NCBI GenBank assembly: GCA_027924585.1 | Contig: BSBM01000361.1 | Location: forward strand, 70,244,501-70,308,500 | Direction: 5' to 3' | Origin: Larix kaempferi | Lineage: Eukaryota; Streptophyta; Pinopsida; Pinales; Pinaceae | DNA: 64,000 bases | Notes under the pieces: generated by a model | Told to the model about the DNA's origin: nothing | The model's database searches: none | Seen by the model: only the letters and a program-made list of their open reading frames with translations | Position numbers and translations under genes: made by a program | Shown here: in pieces, positions 45,258-58,228 of the stretch | Numbering within the stretch: position 1 is the stretch's first letter | Layout of the letters: each line of letters begins with the position of its first letter

Positions 45258-48025
45258 CTAGGTTGGGGGGGTTTGAGCAATCATTTGTTGATTTTGAGTG
45301 GGAAACGGATCGTTGAGGACTGTGGGAGGCAGTTTACCCCTAAGAAACTTTTGAACTTCGTCTCTATGGGGACACTCTTTGGAAAAATGATTGTCTCCAC
45401 ACAGTAAACAAGGAAATTTTAGTTTCCGTTTCTGCTTGGCGTCATCAGGAGTGCTCTTTTGTTCCTGCGGGGCAGAAGACTTCTTAGGTTTCCCTTTGTT
45501 CTTCTTCTTGCCGCCAGACTTCTGAGATGATTTTGATTGGATAGAATTCACCTCTTCAGTTACAACAAGAGTGGTTGGTTTGGTGGTGTTGTTCCCAGCC
45601 TAAGTTGGTAATGAGGAGGAACCATGTAGGCCCGATGATCCAATAGGATGGGTGGTAAGGGATCCAATGATGCCATCAGTTTGGCGTCCCTTAGGAGGTT
45701 TCGTGGGGTCATAAGTGTCGTGGGGTGCGTCAGGAAGAATTTCAAACAAGGTGTCTGATTGAGCATAGACCAAGTGTAGGTAATGGGCATGAGCGATAGC
45801 TTGCTCTTTGGTGACAACACTACCCATGGCGACATCTCGAGCTACGTGAGGGATGAGGGACTTCATGAACCAATCTACTAGGAGTTGATCGGGAATGGGA
45901 TCCTTAATCAAATGTCTTCTCCTTCGCCACTCATGTATATGAGTAGCGGTATTCTGATGGAGAGAGGTGAGAAGGTCCGTACTAGTCTCATACCGTATAG
46001 GCAATTGGAAGTGAGTCAAGAAGTTCATAGCAAGAGACCCAAAATCATGAAAAGAATGTGGTGGTAGTTCAATACACCACTTTGCAGCCGAACCAGTGAG
46101 AGTCTGTTGAAATAAACTTAGATGGATCGAGTCATCCATCAGAGAGTTGGATGAGCACCATAAGTGGTATGTCATCACATGGTGTTTAGGATCCTCGTCC
46201 AACTTGCCATCAAACTTGGGGATATCAGATGGAAGTTTCACTGGAATCGGGGGCCAGTTAGATCCATGGTAGATGGGGTCGTTCATCAGTCAAGACAGAT
46301 TAGGTAGGTCCAAAGTAGCCAAAAAGGGCAGCAGTTGATTATGCCATGGGTACTGATAATACTGATAAGGCATATAAGGATCGGTAGGACCTTGTATCGA
46401 CTGATTAAAAGGTGACCACAGAGCGAATTGACCGTAGAGGGGTGTTCCTCCCAGACCGTAAGGGGGTTTGCCACCATAAAGTGGTCCATTCCAATAAGGT
46501 GGGCTTCCACCTCCACTACCGGGAGGAGGTGGAGGTCCACGACCACCGCCGGGGGGAGGTGGAGGTCCATAACCGTAATAAGGTGGCCCGCCATCACCTC
46601 CACCTGGAGGGGGTGGTGTACCACTTCCACCGCAAGAAGGATGGGGGTCCCCACCACCTCTGTCACCAGAGGGATGAGGGCCTCCACTACCATCACCATA
46701 ATAATTAGACCCACCACCTCCTCCACCTGGAGGGGGTGGGGGACCACCTCCACCACCTGAAGGAAAATTTCCTCCTCCACCATAGTAGGGTGGACCCCTG
46801 CCTCCTCTGCCTGGGGGAGGTGGTGGACCATTCCCACCCCCGCCGAAAGGGTGGGGCCCGTTGTTGGTAGAATGAGTTGGACCTCCGCCAAAAGGTAGGG
46901 GTCTGCCTCCTCCAAAGTTAGGTGTGGGCCACCGCCTCATGTAAGAGGTGGGGGTGGACCGATTGGGGGTGGTGGAACTTGAGGGATAGTTGGTTGGGGT
47001 CCATGTTGTAAAATGGGTTGTTTCCCCCATATAGTGTATGGATTTCTAGGATAAGGTATCCCATATGGCGCGTTTTTGGGGTGAGTTTGACCCGGAATGG
47101 GGTTAACGGAACCTAGATATGCTTGACTCCATGAGGGTTGAGTTACATTGGATGGCCCCCCAACATGAGATAATCCCACGCCGGATGGTCTAGCGGGTTG
47201 AGAAGTTCCAACGGGAGGCCCATTAGGGATTCCACTGCCTATGTTCTGGTTAGGGAATGGGGATTGGCCCCCAACCACAATAGGTTGACCACTATTCAAA
47301 GGCTGAACCAACATAGGTTGTTGATTAGCTACCATAGCAATAACGTTACCAATGAGATAATCCATGGGAATGGAATATCCTCCCCTTGAATTTTGAGGTG
47401 GGGGAGGAGCTGGTAAAGTAACTGTGGTAGTAACAGGTGTGTTGGATTATTTTCCTTCCACCGGTTGGTTCACTTGAAGTGTAGGACTAGACTCTTGTGA
47501 GGGATGACCAATCTCATTGATGGTCGCATTGTGGGATGATGGTTCTGGTGAACCAAAAGATATCAGATGAATTGAGGTATCTCTATACCCAAGTTGTTGC
47601 TCGAGACTTTGTCTTCGAAGTTCATTACCCTTAATATGTAACCAATCCAAGCATTCGTGAATGGGTGCAAATATTTTGGTGAGGTCGGGCATGTAGAAGG
47701 GTCTAGAGAGCTTTGGAGTAGTCCAGTTAGGTGGTGATGCAATGGAAAAATGAGCCACTAGGTGACCAGTAGAAGATATCCAGTAAGCTACTGAAGGACC
47801 AACAGCTACTGTAGGGTAATCCTGGGGTCGTTTTATCCATTCCAATGATCCTGTTTCTCCTCGCATGATGGGAGAAAGATATTTCGAAGTGGGTATTTGT
47901 GCTCCTTCATCTTGCGGGGGATGAGAGGCAGGTGAATCCTAAGGAGTTTGTGGAAACAAATGTCCTCCAATATTCAGAGTGGGGTTTTCCACTTCAGTAA
48001 CTACGACCGTGTTACGCTGATCCAT
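45258..48025 (-). pseudogene. Tat-type Gag with Gly/Pro-rich N-terminal half
   Basis: Gag packages the element RNA. The reading begins at an ATG at 48,025 (M-D-Q-R-N-T), soon interrupted by TAG, and continues through open frames 47,866-47,447, 47,365-46,937, 47,030-46,290 and 46,286-45,600 to 45,258. There are in-frame stops near 47,936, 47,447, 46,290 and 45,600 and one frameshift near 46,940-47,030. The region 46,940-46,430 encodes many G-G-G-G and P-P-P-P-P runs. The capsid-like core at 46,286-45,750 has S-A-A-K-W-C-I-E-L-P, F-L-T-H-F-Q-L-P and I-H-E-W-R-R-R. A zinc knuckle (about 45,411-45,373) reads C-L-L-C-G-D-N-H-F-S-K-E-C, a C-x2-C-x3-H-x4-C variant. A basic K-K-K-N-K-G-K-P-K-K stretch precedes it. 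Confidence 0.85.
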
Positions 48026-48098
48026 TCTTACCCTCGAAATAACCTCTGGATTAAGCGGCTATTTGGGTGATAAGTTTAAGATCCTACGGGACCTTCTC

Positions 48099-51000
48099 TA
48101 GGGAAAATCCTCTAGAATGTCAAGAAAGTCATCCAGAGTGGCTGAAACAACATTTCTCCTAAGGGTATGCTACAAAAGAAAAGCAGTCCATAAAAACCTA
48201 CTCAAACTAAGGAAACAAGCAGATTTATGTGACAGAGTGGATTCAAAAGTCTGGAACCTCACGGGATTATCAAGGCATCGCAAACCGCAATATACTGCAG
48301 GGTCCAACAATATGATGTGACAAGGAGGATTGGGACCGTACCCTTGCCTGCATACCCAATTACCTGGACAGTACGTGCGTGCTATTATCCCCGAGTGCTG
48401 TTCTCGGTGTATTGCTTTTCCAAGATGGACAAATGGTTAACTCAGTTGGTTTCAGGAATCCTAGTGGTGTCTCCTGATATAAGCAAGGTACATGGGAGCT
48501 CAAATCCATAGTGGTGCTATCTAATGCACAATCGTTCGGCAAGAGACCTTTTGATATACTATCGAGTACGTGATACACCCTTCAATATATTCCAAGTATG
48601 GATTATAGTACTTGGTGGGTACGTGAAGGAGCGCGATATACCGATAAGTACATGCAAGACTACAATACCCCCGGGATACACTGCTGGAAAATAATGAAAG
48701 CTGCCACGCTTAACGACGCCGGAACACGTCTCTAACTTATACAGAAGTTGCTATAAAAATTTACCTAGTTCTACTGTTAATTTTATCTTGGAAGGTTAGG
48801 TGAATGCATGAGGTGAGTACATAATCGGAAGCATAATGCAAGTCTTAGCTACATGCACCAAATATCATTTTCTTTCAATGAATTCTAGCTATGGGAAGGA
48901 GAAATATTTTTCTTTCCGACGAGATTTCCAAAACAACACAATGCAACAGTTCCCAATTCAAACAAGTTTGACTATGAAAGTATTCTTTTCATTTTTGTGA
49001 AACATAAAATCGTAACATTACTTATCCAAATTACAACATTCTTTTTCTTTTTTCTTTTCAAAACGAAAATGATATTAGATAATGAAAAGAGAGAATTCTA
49101 AGATGGAGTATGCAAGCTTTTCAATTTCACTTTCAGTAGCCCAAAAGCAATGAAAAATAAAAAAAATGCACCTATCTTTCCCTAGCATGGAAATATTTTG
49201 CAAAATTGGAAGTGTAGCTTGAGTCTTTCAAGAAGATGAGCGATTCATATTTCAAGAAAAACACAAATGGTCATACATTCATTCAATTTTCCAAAATATT
49301 GATAAACGAAAAATTCCAATGCAAGAACGATTTTCTTCAAAAACACTCAAGAGATGATGGGAAAGAAGCACTTTTAACTTTTCAATGGATGCATCAAACA
49401 ATAAACTTGATAACAATTGAGCTTTCAGATCTAAACGAATGAAAAGAAAACATTACTTGCAACACCGGTACACTCAGAAAACTCAAGAAAAGACAAGCAC
49501 TCAATCAAGCTAAAAAACACACTTAACTCAAAATCAAACAGTAGCAAGCAAACCAGGCAAGCAATGCTCAAAAAATAATGTAAATGAGGGCTGGAGGCTG
49601 ATCCAATGCAATGATCAGATCAGGGATGGAAGGAAGGGAATGTAAGGGTGAGAAAATAAAGGTGGAGGAGGAAAGAGTGTCCACCAGTACCGGTCCTCAG
49701 ACTTGTCCAAAATGGAACCCAAAATCAATCCAAACAAAACCAAACACCCAATACATGAATCAAGAAATGGGATCCTTGGCTAGACCTTGCAACACAGAGG
49801 GAGTTCATACAGCAAACCTAAGTTCAAAATTGACAAATGGAGAGGGAATGCCTGCATGCCAAATTTTGACAAATCGGCGCACTCTGTGCTTGTACACAGT
49901 GCAATGTCGCAGTTCACCAATGCGGGAAGTGCGATGACATCAAAGTATACCAATGAAAAGGTTGTAACAAGTGACTAACAAGTAAAGAACAGAGGCCAGA
50001 AAAGACACAGTGTTGCTCTGTTTCCACTAACCAGGTGCGACAAGTGAGATATAAGTCCAAAAATGAATCAAATCTCCATGAAATGAATTATAGAATGGTT
50101 TGGAAATGAGTGGTATAAACTCAGAGGAAGCAGATCAGAGTCTTCAAGACGAAGATCTGATAGTGAAATCAACTCACAAAGCAAATGACAAATGGAAGGC
50201 TCGTGTCAAGCAATCAACTGAAAATGACTCTCAGGAAATTATAGAATTAACACATTATACTCCCCAGTATGGTTTCCAGATTTGTTTGTCGGACAATCCA
50301 CTCGAGCGGACGCGAGTCAGATCTCCCTCGCTTAATGTGAGTCTATAAAAAATAAGACAGGCTATGAATGCATTTCCTAGATCTACTTAACGATGGAGTA
50401 CTAGATGTCTTACCTTTTACTTCACTATCCTTTCTCCTGTATGCTGCTCCATGTCTCACAGTCGTCAGATCCAAGATGCAAGACCTGTCAAGACAAGAAA
50501 CAATAGAAACAAGTAAAGAGCATATATACAATAAGAGATCTAAGTGAACAGTTAAATAGGTAAACTACTCAATATCATTACACACATGAACAATATTGGT
50601 GGAAAGCATTTGTATTACTGTAAAAATAGGGAAGTACATAGCGGAGAAATAGAACTACAACCGAGGCTTAACACTGCAACACTTCTCCAACAAAGCCATT
50701 TTCCATTTCCTCCTAAGGAATCTTGAGTCTCTCAAGGATGAGTAGAGATCTCTCAAGAGTGATTTCACTAGCATGTAGACACCATAGACTTCCTCCCTTT
50801 GGAGAGGGATAGAGCTTCTCTTATATAGAACTAAGTGGATAGGGTATGGATAGGATAGGTTGAGATATGGTAGGAGAGAGATAGGGTATCCTCCGAAGGT
50901 GTTAGGAATCAAGTACCAACTCCCCTAGAGGTCAGGGATAGGGCCCTAAGTCAGCAAGTTTCGAGAAGAACCTCGAAGAAGCTATTTTTTCCCATTAACT

Positions 51001-51182
51001 GACTTCGCCGCACCCTATAATGAAGCAAGATGCAACATCGCATGTTGCATGAGTGAAACCTGCGACGACCTCTCAAAACCTAGTACAACTTGGTACAAAT
51101 CTTTCCAGGTCAATTACTTAGTCAAGATGTCTTCAGGGGTGTATACATTGAATCTCATGATGGGTAGATTTTAGGTGTAACA
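48099..51182 (-). mobile_element. Long LTR, copy C: 5' LTR of the Tat element
   Basis: About 3.08 kb, matching copy A end to end. On the minus strand starts TGTTACACCTAAAATC at 51,182, has a TATA box (TATATAAG, about 50,820-50,827 on plus coordinates) some 350 bases in, and ends near 48,099, about 75 bases before the gag ATG. R/U5 is therefore unusually long. Contains no coding region I can support; the short frames inside are chance. Confidence 0.75.
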
Positions 51183-54100
51183 CACACAGGGTTTTAAATA
51201 TTTAAGACTCTTCACTGAGTCATTATTAGATCCATCGGTTATACTCTACAGAGGGTCAAGGTCAATATTTGATCATAAGATAGTCAGCCATTCATGCTCG
51301 AATCTCAAGCTGACAATAAACCTGGATTGAATACTTGCGGTAAGATAAAATAATTGGAGAAAAAGTAACATATAGGGGCTTATTCAGCATCTATTGGCAT
51401 GGATATATCATGTGGTAACTTAAAAAAAATTACACTTTAATGGATAATTTACGTTGGCATCAAATCACTAAGAAATCACACTTCTAAAACAGAGGGTTGG
51501 GGTACATTCAGAAATCCATTCGATAGGAAGAAGACAGTGCATTAAAGAGCACAAAGCATTAATCAGTTATATATGGGATAATTCGTTTCCACCAGGGTTT
51601 TCAAGTTAACCAACCCAACATAGAGAGATCACATTCCTTTCGATCTATAGCTTGGAACCTAGATATGATCGATACGTCATTCCATAAATAAAACAACAAC
51701 AACTATGCGAACAAATATATATGTTTCGTTAGATTAAAGCTATTAGTGTCGTTTCTAGTTTTTACCCCCACATGGTAACTCATAAATTATCTTAACTCTA
51801 TGGTCTTCTACTATTCTGATACCAACCGGTGGTAAAGGACAATAATCCGAGTTATTACTATCACGATATTCAATATGGAGGATCAAAATCATGATAGTTC
51901 ACATAATAAGTAAATACGGCATGTAGGACTAGTGCACAACCGTGCTTTACTATGATCTAATAATATTTAGTACATTTCTCATGAAATTTAGATAAACAAT
52001 AATCCCATCTAAGCTCAGAATTCTCGATTAATAAACATGAAAGGAATTCATATTTAGGTCATTATACAAATCAACATTTTATAAATAATTCGGAGCAATA
52101 TTCGAACCTGATTTCAATGGTCGTAGGTAGATCCTCTCATTGCAGATTTTTGGAACAACTACTTCTTCATGCAATATTTCAAATATCTAACTGACCCCTA
52201 GGTCGACCTCCCTACCAATTTTGGGAGTAGTATTCTTTCCCCCAAACCCCCCAGCAATGGGGTCGTAGAGCTCACACACAAAACTAGAGATCCAGAAGTG
52301 GGCTTCTCCCCACCAAGACCTCTTTCCAAACTCACAATAGAAGCAAATCAATGACTTGTTAACATTACGATAGGGTTCCTTTATCCTTCCTCTTGCACTC
52401 CTTAAATAGGATAATTCTCTGCAACACATGTCGCTTCATGCAAAAATGACTAATATTCTAATTATTTAAATATAATTACCTCGCCCATCCATGTGTCTAA
52501 CTCCTAGTAGAGTGAACCTACATTCCTATATTTACTCAAGTCTGTCCCCCCTGATGCTTCAATCTAGTTTCTATTTTTTGTGGGTGCAAGTGGAGTTGGC
52601 TATAAGCTAATGTTTAGTCTACTATTTGCTCCTAAAAACATATTCTCCATTATTTTAATTAGTAATATTCATTTCATGTTCAAATAGCCTAAATGCAAAC
52701 TTACATGCTTAATGCTTAATATTCATCAAATGTTTTCATCTTGGGTCTAGGCACCACATCGTCGGGTCCATTCGCCCCTCATTTTCTTTTTATCAACATG
52801 GTTCTACATCGTCGGGTCCATTTGTCCATCATTTTAGTTTTTCGACAAGGTACCACATCGTCGAGTCCTTTCGTTAATACTTCTTCGTTTCACATGATTT
52901 GCAAGAACTTCATGTAGGGATTTAGGATTCCTTACCTTCAATCCTCCGTGTACACTCTATTGGAGACTAATGGAGCTGAGGATTAAGTTTGTTCTTACTA
53001 CCCACCCCTCAACCATGTACGTCACCAATTCCTTCATGGTCCATTTCGCACGACTTCACTCTTCCCCGAGTAAGCGGATAGGTGATTTTCAACTCATGCA
53101 TGGAATCCGTAGGAAGTCGAAACCATTTTTGTTCTTCCTTGTGTTATTTATTCGTACTCTATGGCCCACATAATGCATTTATCCATCAATTTAAGTAAAG
53201 TATCTATTTCTGCAAGTATCATTCATTTCATTGTTTTCGTTCATCATTTTATCATCATGCACATCATCATGTGTTTCTCAATTATTCAAGATATAAATAT
53301 TCAAAGGGTCATTTTTATTAAATTTTTATCAGCCGGGTCACTTGACAAGTGCCCTCAAAGTATACATCAGTCTAGGGGAATTACAATTGAGGACATAAAA
53401 GGCTCACAAATAACTGAAACAAGACCTACATCATGTTATTCATACTATTCTCTAACACCAACAACTGTCAGAATGCAAATTCGTGGAGTAGAAGTTAGTT
53501 AACCACATACAACTGGAAAACTAGTCAAAATTGCAGCATGATCTAGAATGGGTTTGCAAAATTCCAATTAAAATCTGATTATTTATGGAATTCAGCACAT
53601 AAATGACATGGAGAGTATTAATAACAGAAATTACATCAAATACATTCCCATAGGTCGCTCAAAATAATTATAGCACTTGCTACATTCATTACATATAGTA
53701 AAGATTGTGAAGAACAAGGATTTCTAGAATTTGAACTAAATGGAAACGGGTACTTCTTCAAATCATGAAATAAGACCTGAAAACACTTGAATAAATTGTA
53801 AAAGCTTAGTCATGATGGATAGATTCCATCCTCCAAGAATCCTAGTTGAAGAATCAACTAGCATAAAAAGTAACAGGGGCACATCTACCAACTGGTGACT
53901 AGGGGTACAACTCCCAAGTCCTTTGAAAGATCAAATCTCTCAAAATCAAATTCAGTTCTTTCCAAAAGATGTAAAATGGATCTCTCATACTCCTTTTGTT
54001 AACTTTAGTTGGCTTTTTGTTTCCTTCTTTCATGCTCCTCTTTCTAGGAATTTGAACCAATCATGCTCGAGAAGTCTTTTTTTAAGTGCTAGCTTATGTG

Positions 54101-54908
54101 GACCCTCCTTAGTTAAATTTCTACCTTTTAGCCATAGTTGGTTGTTTCTAATCTTTCTCGAGTTACACAAATAAGGAAACTTCTTTCTTTTTTGATTTTG
54201 AGAACTTTCCTACTTTTATTACTACATTCCTGATTTTTTGAGTTTCCCTACTTTTGCTACTACCTTCCATGTTTTATGCTTTTGGTCTACTTTTCTTCTA
54301 CTTTCCTTCTTTTCACTGACACCTTTCTTTGTGCTTCCTTCTTCTAATTTTATTTTGGAAACATCTTAGAAGGAAAACTAAGCTCCATGTGTTGTCCTTG
54401 GCTAGCTAGGCACATTACTCAACATATAATTAAATAATAATAAAAATAAATACAAAAATAATCATGGCACACTATCCTAAGTCCTTAAAAATTAAATACT
54501 TTAGCAATAAATGCTTAAGTAATTAACCCCTCTTTAATTAATTAATTCCAAACTATCACTAGGACCCATGGGTTTGAATTATTTAGGGATATGGTCATGT
54601 CACCTCTAAAGTGGGGACAATACAGTCCTCCCCTCCCAAAATTTCTTGTCCTCAAGCAAGAAAATCAACTCCAACTGAATACGAAGCCAAATCTATGAAT
54701 CCTTTCCTCAAGATCATGTTGCTGGTTGAATAGAATTGGAATTCTCAACTCCAAGGTATTATCCAAGATCCATCATGCTTCCACTGCACCACACTAATTA
54801 TAACCATCTCCTAATGACTACTCCTCTTCCTTTGCAACTGAATTTTATACACAATTAAAACAACTTAGAAAAATATGTGGATCCCAAATAAATCTGACAG
54901 CTACAAGG
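51183..54908. other. AT-rich non-coding DNA
   Basis: About 3.7 kb without a supported gene. Contains the 50-bp repeats at 52,751-52,880 and, near 54,180-54,330, loosely repeated T/C-rich phrases (CTACTTTTRYTACTACMTTCC). Frames at 52,970-53,502 and 53,923-54,174 show no motif. Confidence 0.4.
52751..52880. repeat. Three-copy 50-bp tandem repeat
   Basis: ACATCGTCGGGTCC/ACATCGTCGAGTCC starts at 52,756, 52,806 and 52,855, each followed by a TTCG/TTTG and T-rich stretch. Period 49-50 bp. Confidence 0.8.
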
Positions 54909-55524
54909 TGTTGATGTATTTGTAACTTCAGAAGGTATTCACTTGTATATTGTATTTGTACTTTATTGTATCCCCAACGGAGATGTATTATTCCTTCGAT
55001 TTGAAGTGTCGTCAGTTATATTGTAAGTGTCGTAACTTATACTTGATGGGTTATAAGACCACCTTGATGGGGTCGTCCCTGTAAGAGTCATGTGGGTCAA
55101 AGGATTATTAGACCACCCTAGTGGGGGTCGGCCCAGTCAGCATTATGTTAAGTGGTTAAGTTGAGGCCGACCTAGTTGATTAAAGGTCAAGTCAAGTTAG
55201 TTTATAAATAGAGAGTGTGTCTCTCTCATTTTACACATTCTATTGTTCACTCACTTCGCATTAGTGATAGAGAGGAGGAGTGCGCACAAGTGGAGGAGGA
55301 GCATGTTGCTGAAGATGTCTATCTCTTGGGTTTGATTATGGTAATCCTTGTATTCATGCTTATTCTATCTCTGAGGAAGTTGCGAGGTTTTTCACCTTCT
55401 TGGTTTTCCCCGGTGAAATGTTTTGTGTCTCTTTTCTCTTGTCTCTTATGCTTGATATGCTGTACATGTTGTTCTTTCAGTTAAGATCATAGATCATAAT
55501 GAATTAAATTCTGAAAAACTAAGA
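54909..55524 (+). repeat. 5' LTR of the plus-strand copia-type element
   Basis: Starts TGTTGATGTATTTGTAAC; ends CTAAGA, where the minus-strand relative has TTAACA, so the terminal CA has mutated to GA in both LTRs of this element. TATA box TATAAATA at 55,203-55,210. Two GGTGGTCTAATAACCC-type units in reverse complement near 55,040 and 55,105. Confidence 0.9.
55203..55210 (+). promoter_or_regulatory. LTR TATA box
   Basis: TATAAATA, conserved at the same place in all LTRs of the family (61,723-61,730 in the 3' LTR). Transcription of the element would start about 30 bases downstream. Confidence 0.8.
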
Positions 55525-55536
55525 TGGTATCAAAGC
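55525..55536 (+). other. Primer binding site (tRNA-iMet type)
   Basis: TGGTATCAAAGC directly after the 5' LTR, one mismatch from TGGTATCAGAGC. Confidence 0.9.
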
Positions 55537-58228
55537 TAGCCTGAAGGAAGGCATGCTATGGCATTTATGAGACTTGTTGCACTTGCGACAAATCGGAAGC
55601 TAGGGATTGATATAGAAAAAACCAGTCATCTTAGAACTTTCGCTATAAATACATCTTGGAGAATTTATAGGCTCTGAAAACTTTACAAGTCATAGATAAC
55701 ATACCCATGTACCTCATGTACAAAACACAAATTCTAATTCGCTGTACTTTGTGATTTATGATCAGTACAATCTAGGGTTTATGCCTCTTCCAGATCTCAG
55801 TCATAAACAAGAGACCTAGGAAAAAAGGTCACAAATTTGGATAGGAAGCTCCAAATGAAATTTCGTAAAAAGTGACAGGTAGGGAATGGACTGTACTTTC
55901 ACAGCTATGTTTTTCAGAGCCGGAAATTGAACTAGTGACACGTGGCACGTCGTACAAGTTCTCTCTCCTGTTTTATGCCATAAATAGGTCACGTTATGAA
56001 ACTTGGCATAAATCTCTCTCAGAGAATCCAATTGAGGTCAAACCTATGGGGATGGAAAGATGAAAGGTTGGGATACAATAGGAAGAATTTTAAGACCCTG
56101 TGGATTAGTAATTTCTGATTTACACCAGAAACAATCAGGTGCATATTTCTGTCAAAACGAATTTGGATTTTGAGCACCTTCATTCTTGGATCGTCACTGC
56201 TGTGGGAAATTAGGGTTTCGAAGAAAGTTGAAATTCTTGGAATTGGAGACCTCGGTTGGATGATCGTCATCAAAATTGAAATTTAGAGACCAATATTGAA
56301 TTTTTTGGTTGGGCAGAAGGTTGGGCTTGATCAAACCCTAGTTCAGGATTTTGATCGGAAAGGTGGAAAATTAAGGCTTTTGCAAAAGTTGGATTTTTTG
56401 AAATCTGTGACCACGGCTGGAAGCTCCTTAGAAAAATATAATTTTAGAACACAAGATCGAACCTTTTGGATGGTCAGAAGACCGAGCTTTATCAAACCCT
56501 AGTTTGGGATCCTGTCTAGTGAATCGAGAAGTTTCGAAGGCAATTTTGAGGGGTCAAATTTTGCAGTTTTCAAAATTGAAGTATACCAACTTGATCATCT
56601 TAGCAAGCCACATCTTTCAATCCATTCAGAAGTTTGAAACTCAAAGTTTGAATTTTTAGGGTTTCTCTGACAAACCCTAATCCAGCTCCAGATCGAGTCT
56701 TAGCAAATCAAAGTGGATTGGGTTAATCCTACAAGAAGATTATTTGGTCACCTACATAAGTGAAGAAGTTCCAGTTCCAGAGGGAGATGAGGTTGAGGCT
56801 TTACATGAGAAGGCTACAAGCAATCCTGACAGGTATGACTTGAAGAGAAACAGGTATGTTTTGAAATATGTTCATGATTAAGTTATGATATGTTTGTCTT
56901 CATATTATTGGGGTTAGTACAATCTTGATTAATCTTAGACTTGTCTCATCACCCTAGTAAAAGAATGAATGCATGTGAATGATAGAAGACATTCATTGAT
57001 TAGGGTTATGACACTTATGATTGTACTAATGCACTGTGGTGTTGTATGAGGTTGATGTTGTTCACTAACATGAAAGGTACAAATCAAGTTCTATATCAAG
57101 AACATATGACCATGGTGACATGAAGACAAAGACTCATGGATCACATAGAAGCTCCACTTACGAGGTATGTATAATTTGGTTCTACAATGGTTAACTTATG
57201 AGTTATGCAGGTTACTAAGCACAAGTCATTAAAGAGAACAAGAAGACATTGTTTGGGTATGTTAGACATAACTAGCAAACATGATAACCAGGTATGTTTT
57301 TCCTATATCAAGATTAGAATCCTACCTTGTGTTAGGATATTAAACTTTTGTATAAATGATAATGTTTATTCTTGAAGTTAAAAGTTTTAATCAAGGGTTT
57401 ATGCATATTATATTTCTTACTTTGATTAATGACATGACTAACTAGAAGAGTCCTATGGTCACACAAGAATATGCATTTGTAAAATAACTCTTCCCTGACA
57501 CCTTGAATACTAACGCTTATTACCTATGATCATGACCATACATATTTTAGGAACATAATGTTTTGATAGTATTGAGATTATACTAATAGATGTATGATTG
57601 TGTACGAGATCTTGAGGATGACACTAGTGCATGCTTAGGCATGCATAGTGGTCTAGGATGGATATAAGTTCAAGGAAAGGTAATCCAGGTAGCAAAGATC
57701 AAGAGGGAGCACACTCCAAAAGTTCCTGCAAAGAAGCAAAGATCAAGAGGGAGCACTTCAGGAAGCAAGGATAAAGAAGGAGTCCACCTTACAACCAAAC
57801 AAAGATAAGTATTTGAATTGTCAATTCCTATATACATGATTACTTAAATGATGTTGTCCAGTCATATACATACTTATGTTCCTAGATTTAGGATATGTAT
57901 CATGCATATTAGAAAATTTGCATTAATGAACAAGATACTACTAAATATGCAAATAATGGGTAAGTGGCCTATGGTACTGTACAACATTCCATTGCTACTT
58001 ATATATAATGAAACCTATTTGCTGACATGTTGGGAGTTGTGCACACTCTTAACAATGTTCTGGCAAAGATGGAAGGAATCTAGAAAGTTACGAAATATGG
58101 ATAAATGTTGTATTGAAACATTGGCCAAGATAATTGCATGACTGTATGACATATGTCTTTATGCATAAGAACGTGTTTTTGAAAAACTATGAGAAGTTTT
58201 TAATCATGCCATTGGACTTGTCTTGTAG
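55537..58228 (+). other. Intron-like leader of the plus-strand copia-type element
   Basis: No gag or integrase. AGGTATGT donor-like sites at 56,852-56,859, 57,163-57,170 and 57,288-57,295, an acceptor-like TTATGCAG near 57,201-57,208, and TTGTAG ending at 58,228 just before the RT remnant. The 44-bp repeat is present in two copies at about 57,691-57,780. A possible short exon at 56,755-56,850 is open (E-E-V-P-V-P-E-G-D-E-V-E-A). Confidence 0.5.

Larger units (their letters stand above)
40632..51182 (-). mobile_element. Tat-lineage Ty3/gypsy element with 5' LTR; 3' end not located
   Basis: Order on the minus strand: 5' LTR (51,182-48,099), short leader, gag, protease, RT, RNase H, integrase, additional RNase H. 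The aRNH and the A-W-S-Y-x-E-x-P-G RT opening place it in the Tat group. A plus-strand accessory ORF (38,990-40,243) probably belongs to it. No 3.1-kb LTR is visible between 37.8 and 40.6 kb, so either the 3' LTR was deleted or it is represented by copy B at 23.5-24.4 kb. I could not identify a convincing PBS in the 48,026-48,098 leader. Confidence 0.75.

Noticed and set aside
46412-46760. Plus-strand frames rich in T, R and H
   Set aside because: Antisense shadows of the Gly/Pro-rich part of Gag.
48026-48098. PBS for the Tat element
   Set aside because: No stretch complementary to a common plant tRNA 3' end could be recognised by eye.
55215-55484. Small membrane-like protein frame (also at 61,735-61,968)
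   Set aside because: Lies inside the LTR R/U5 of the copia-type element in both copies; hydrophobic run is from T-rich LTR sequence, no evidence of selection.
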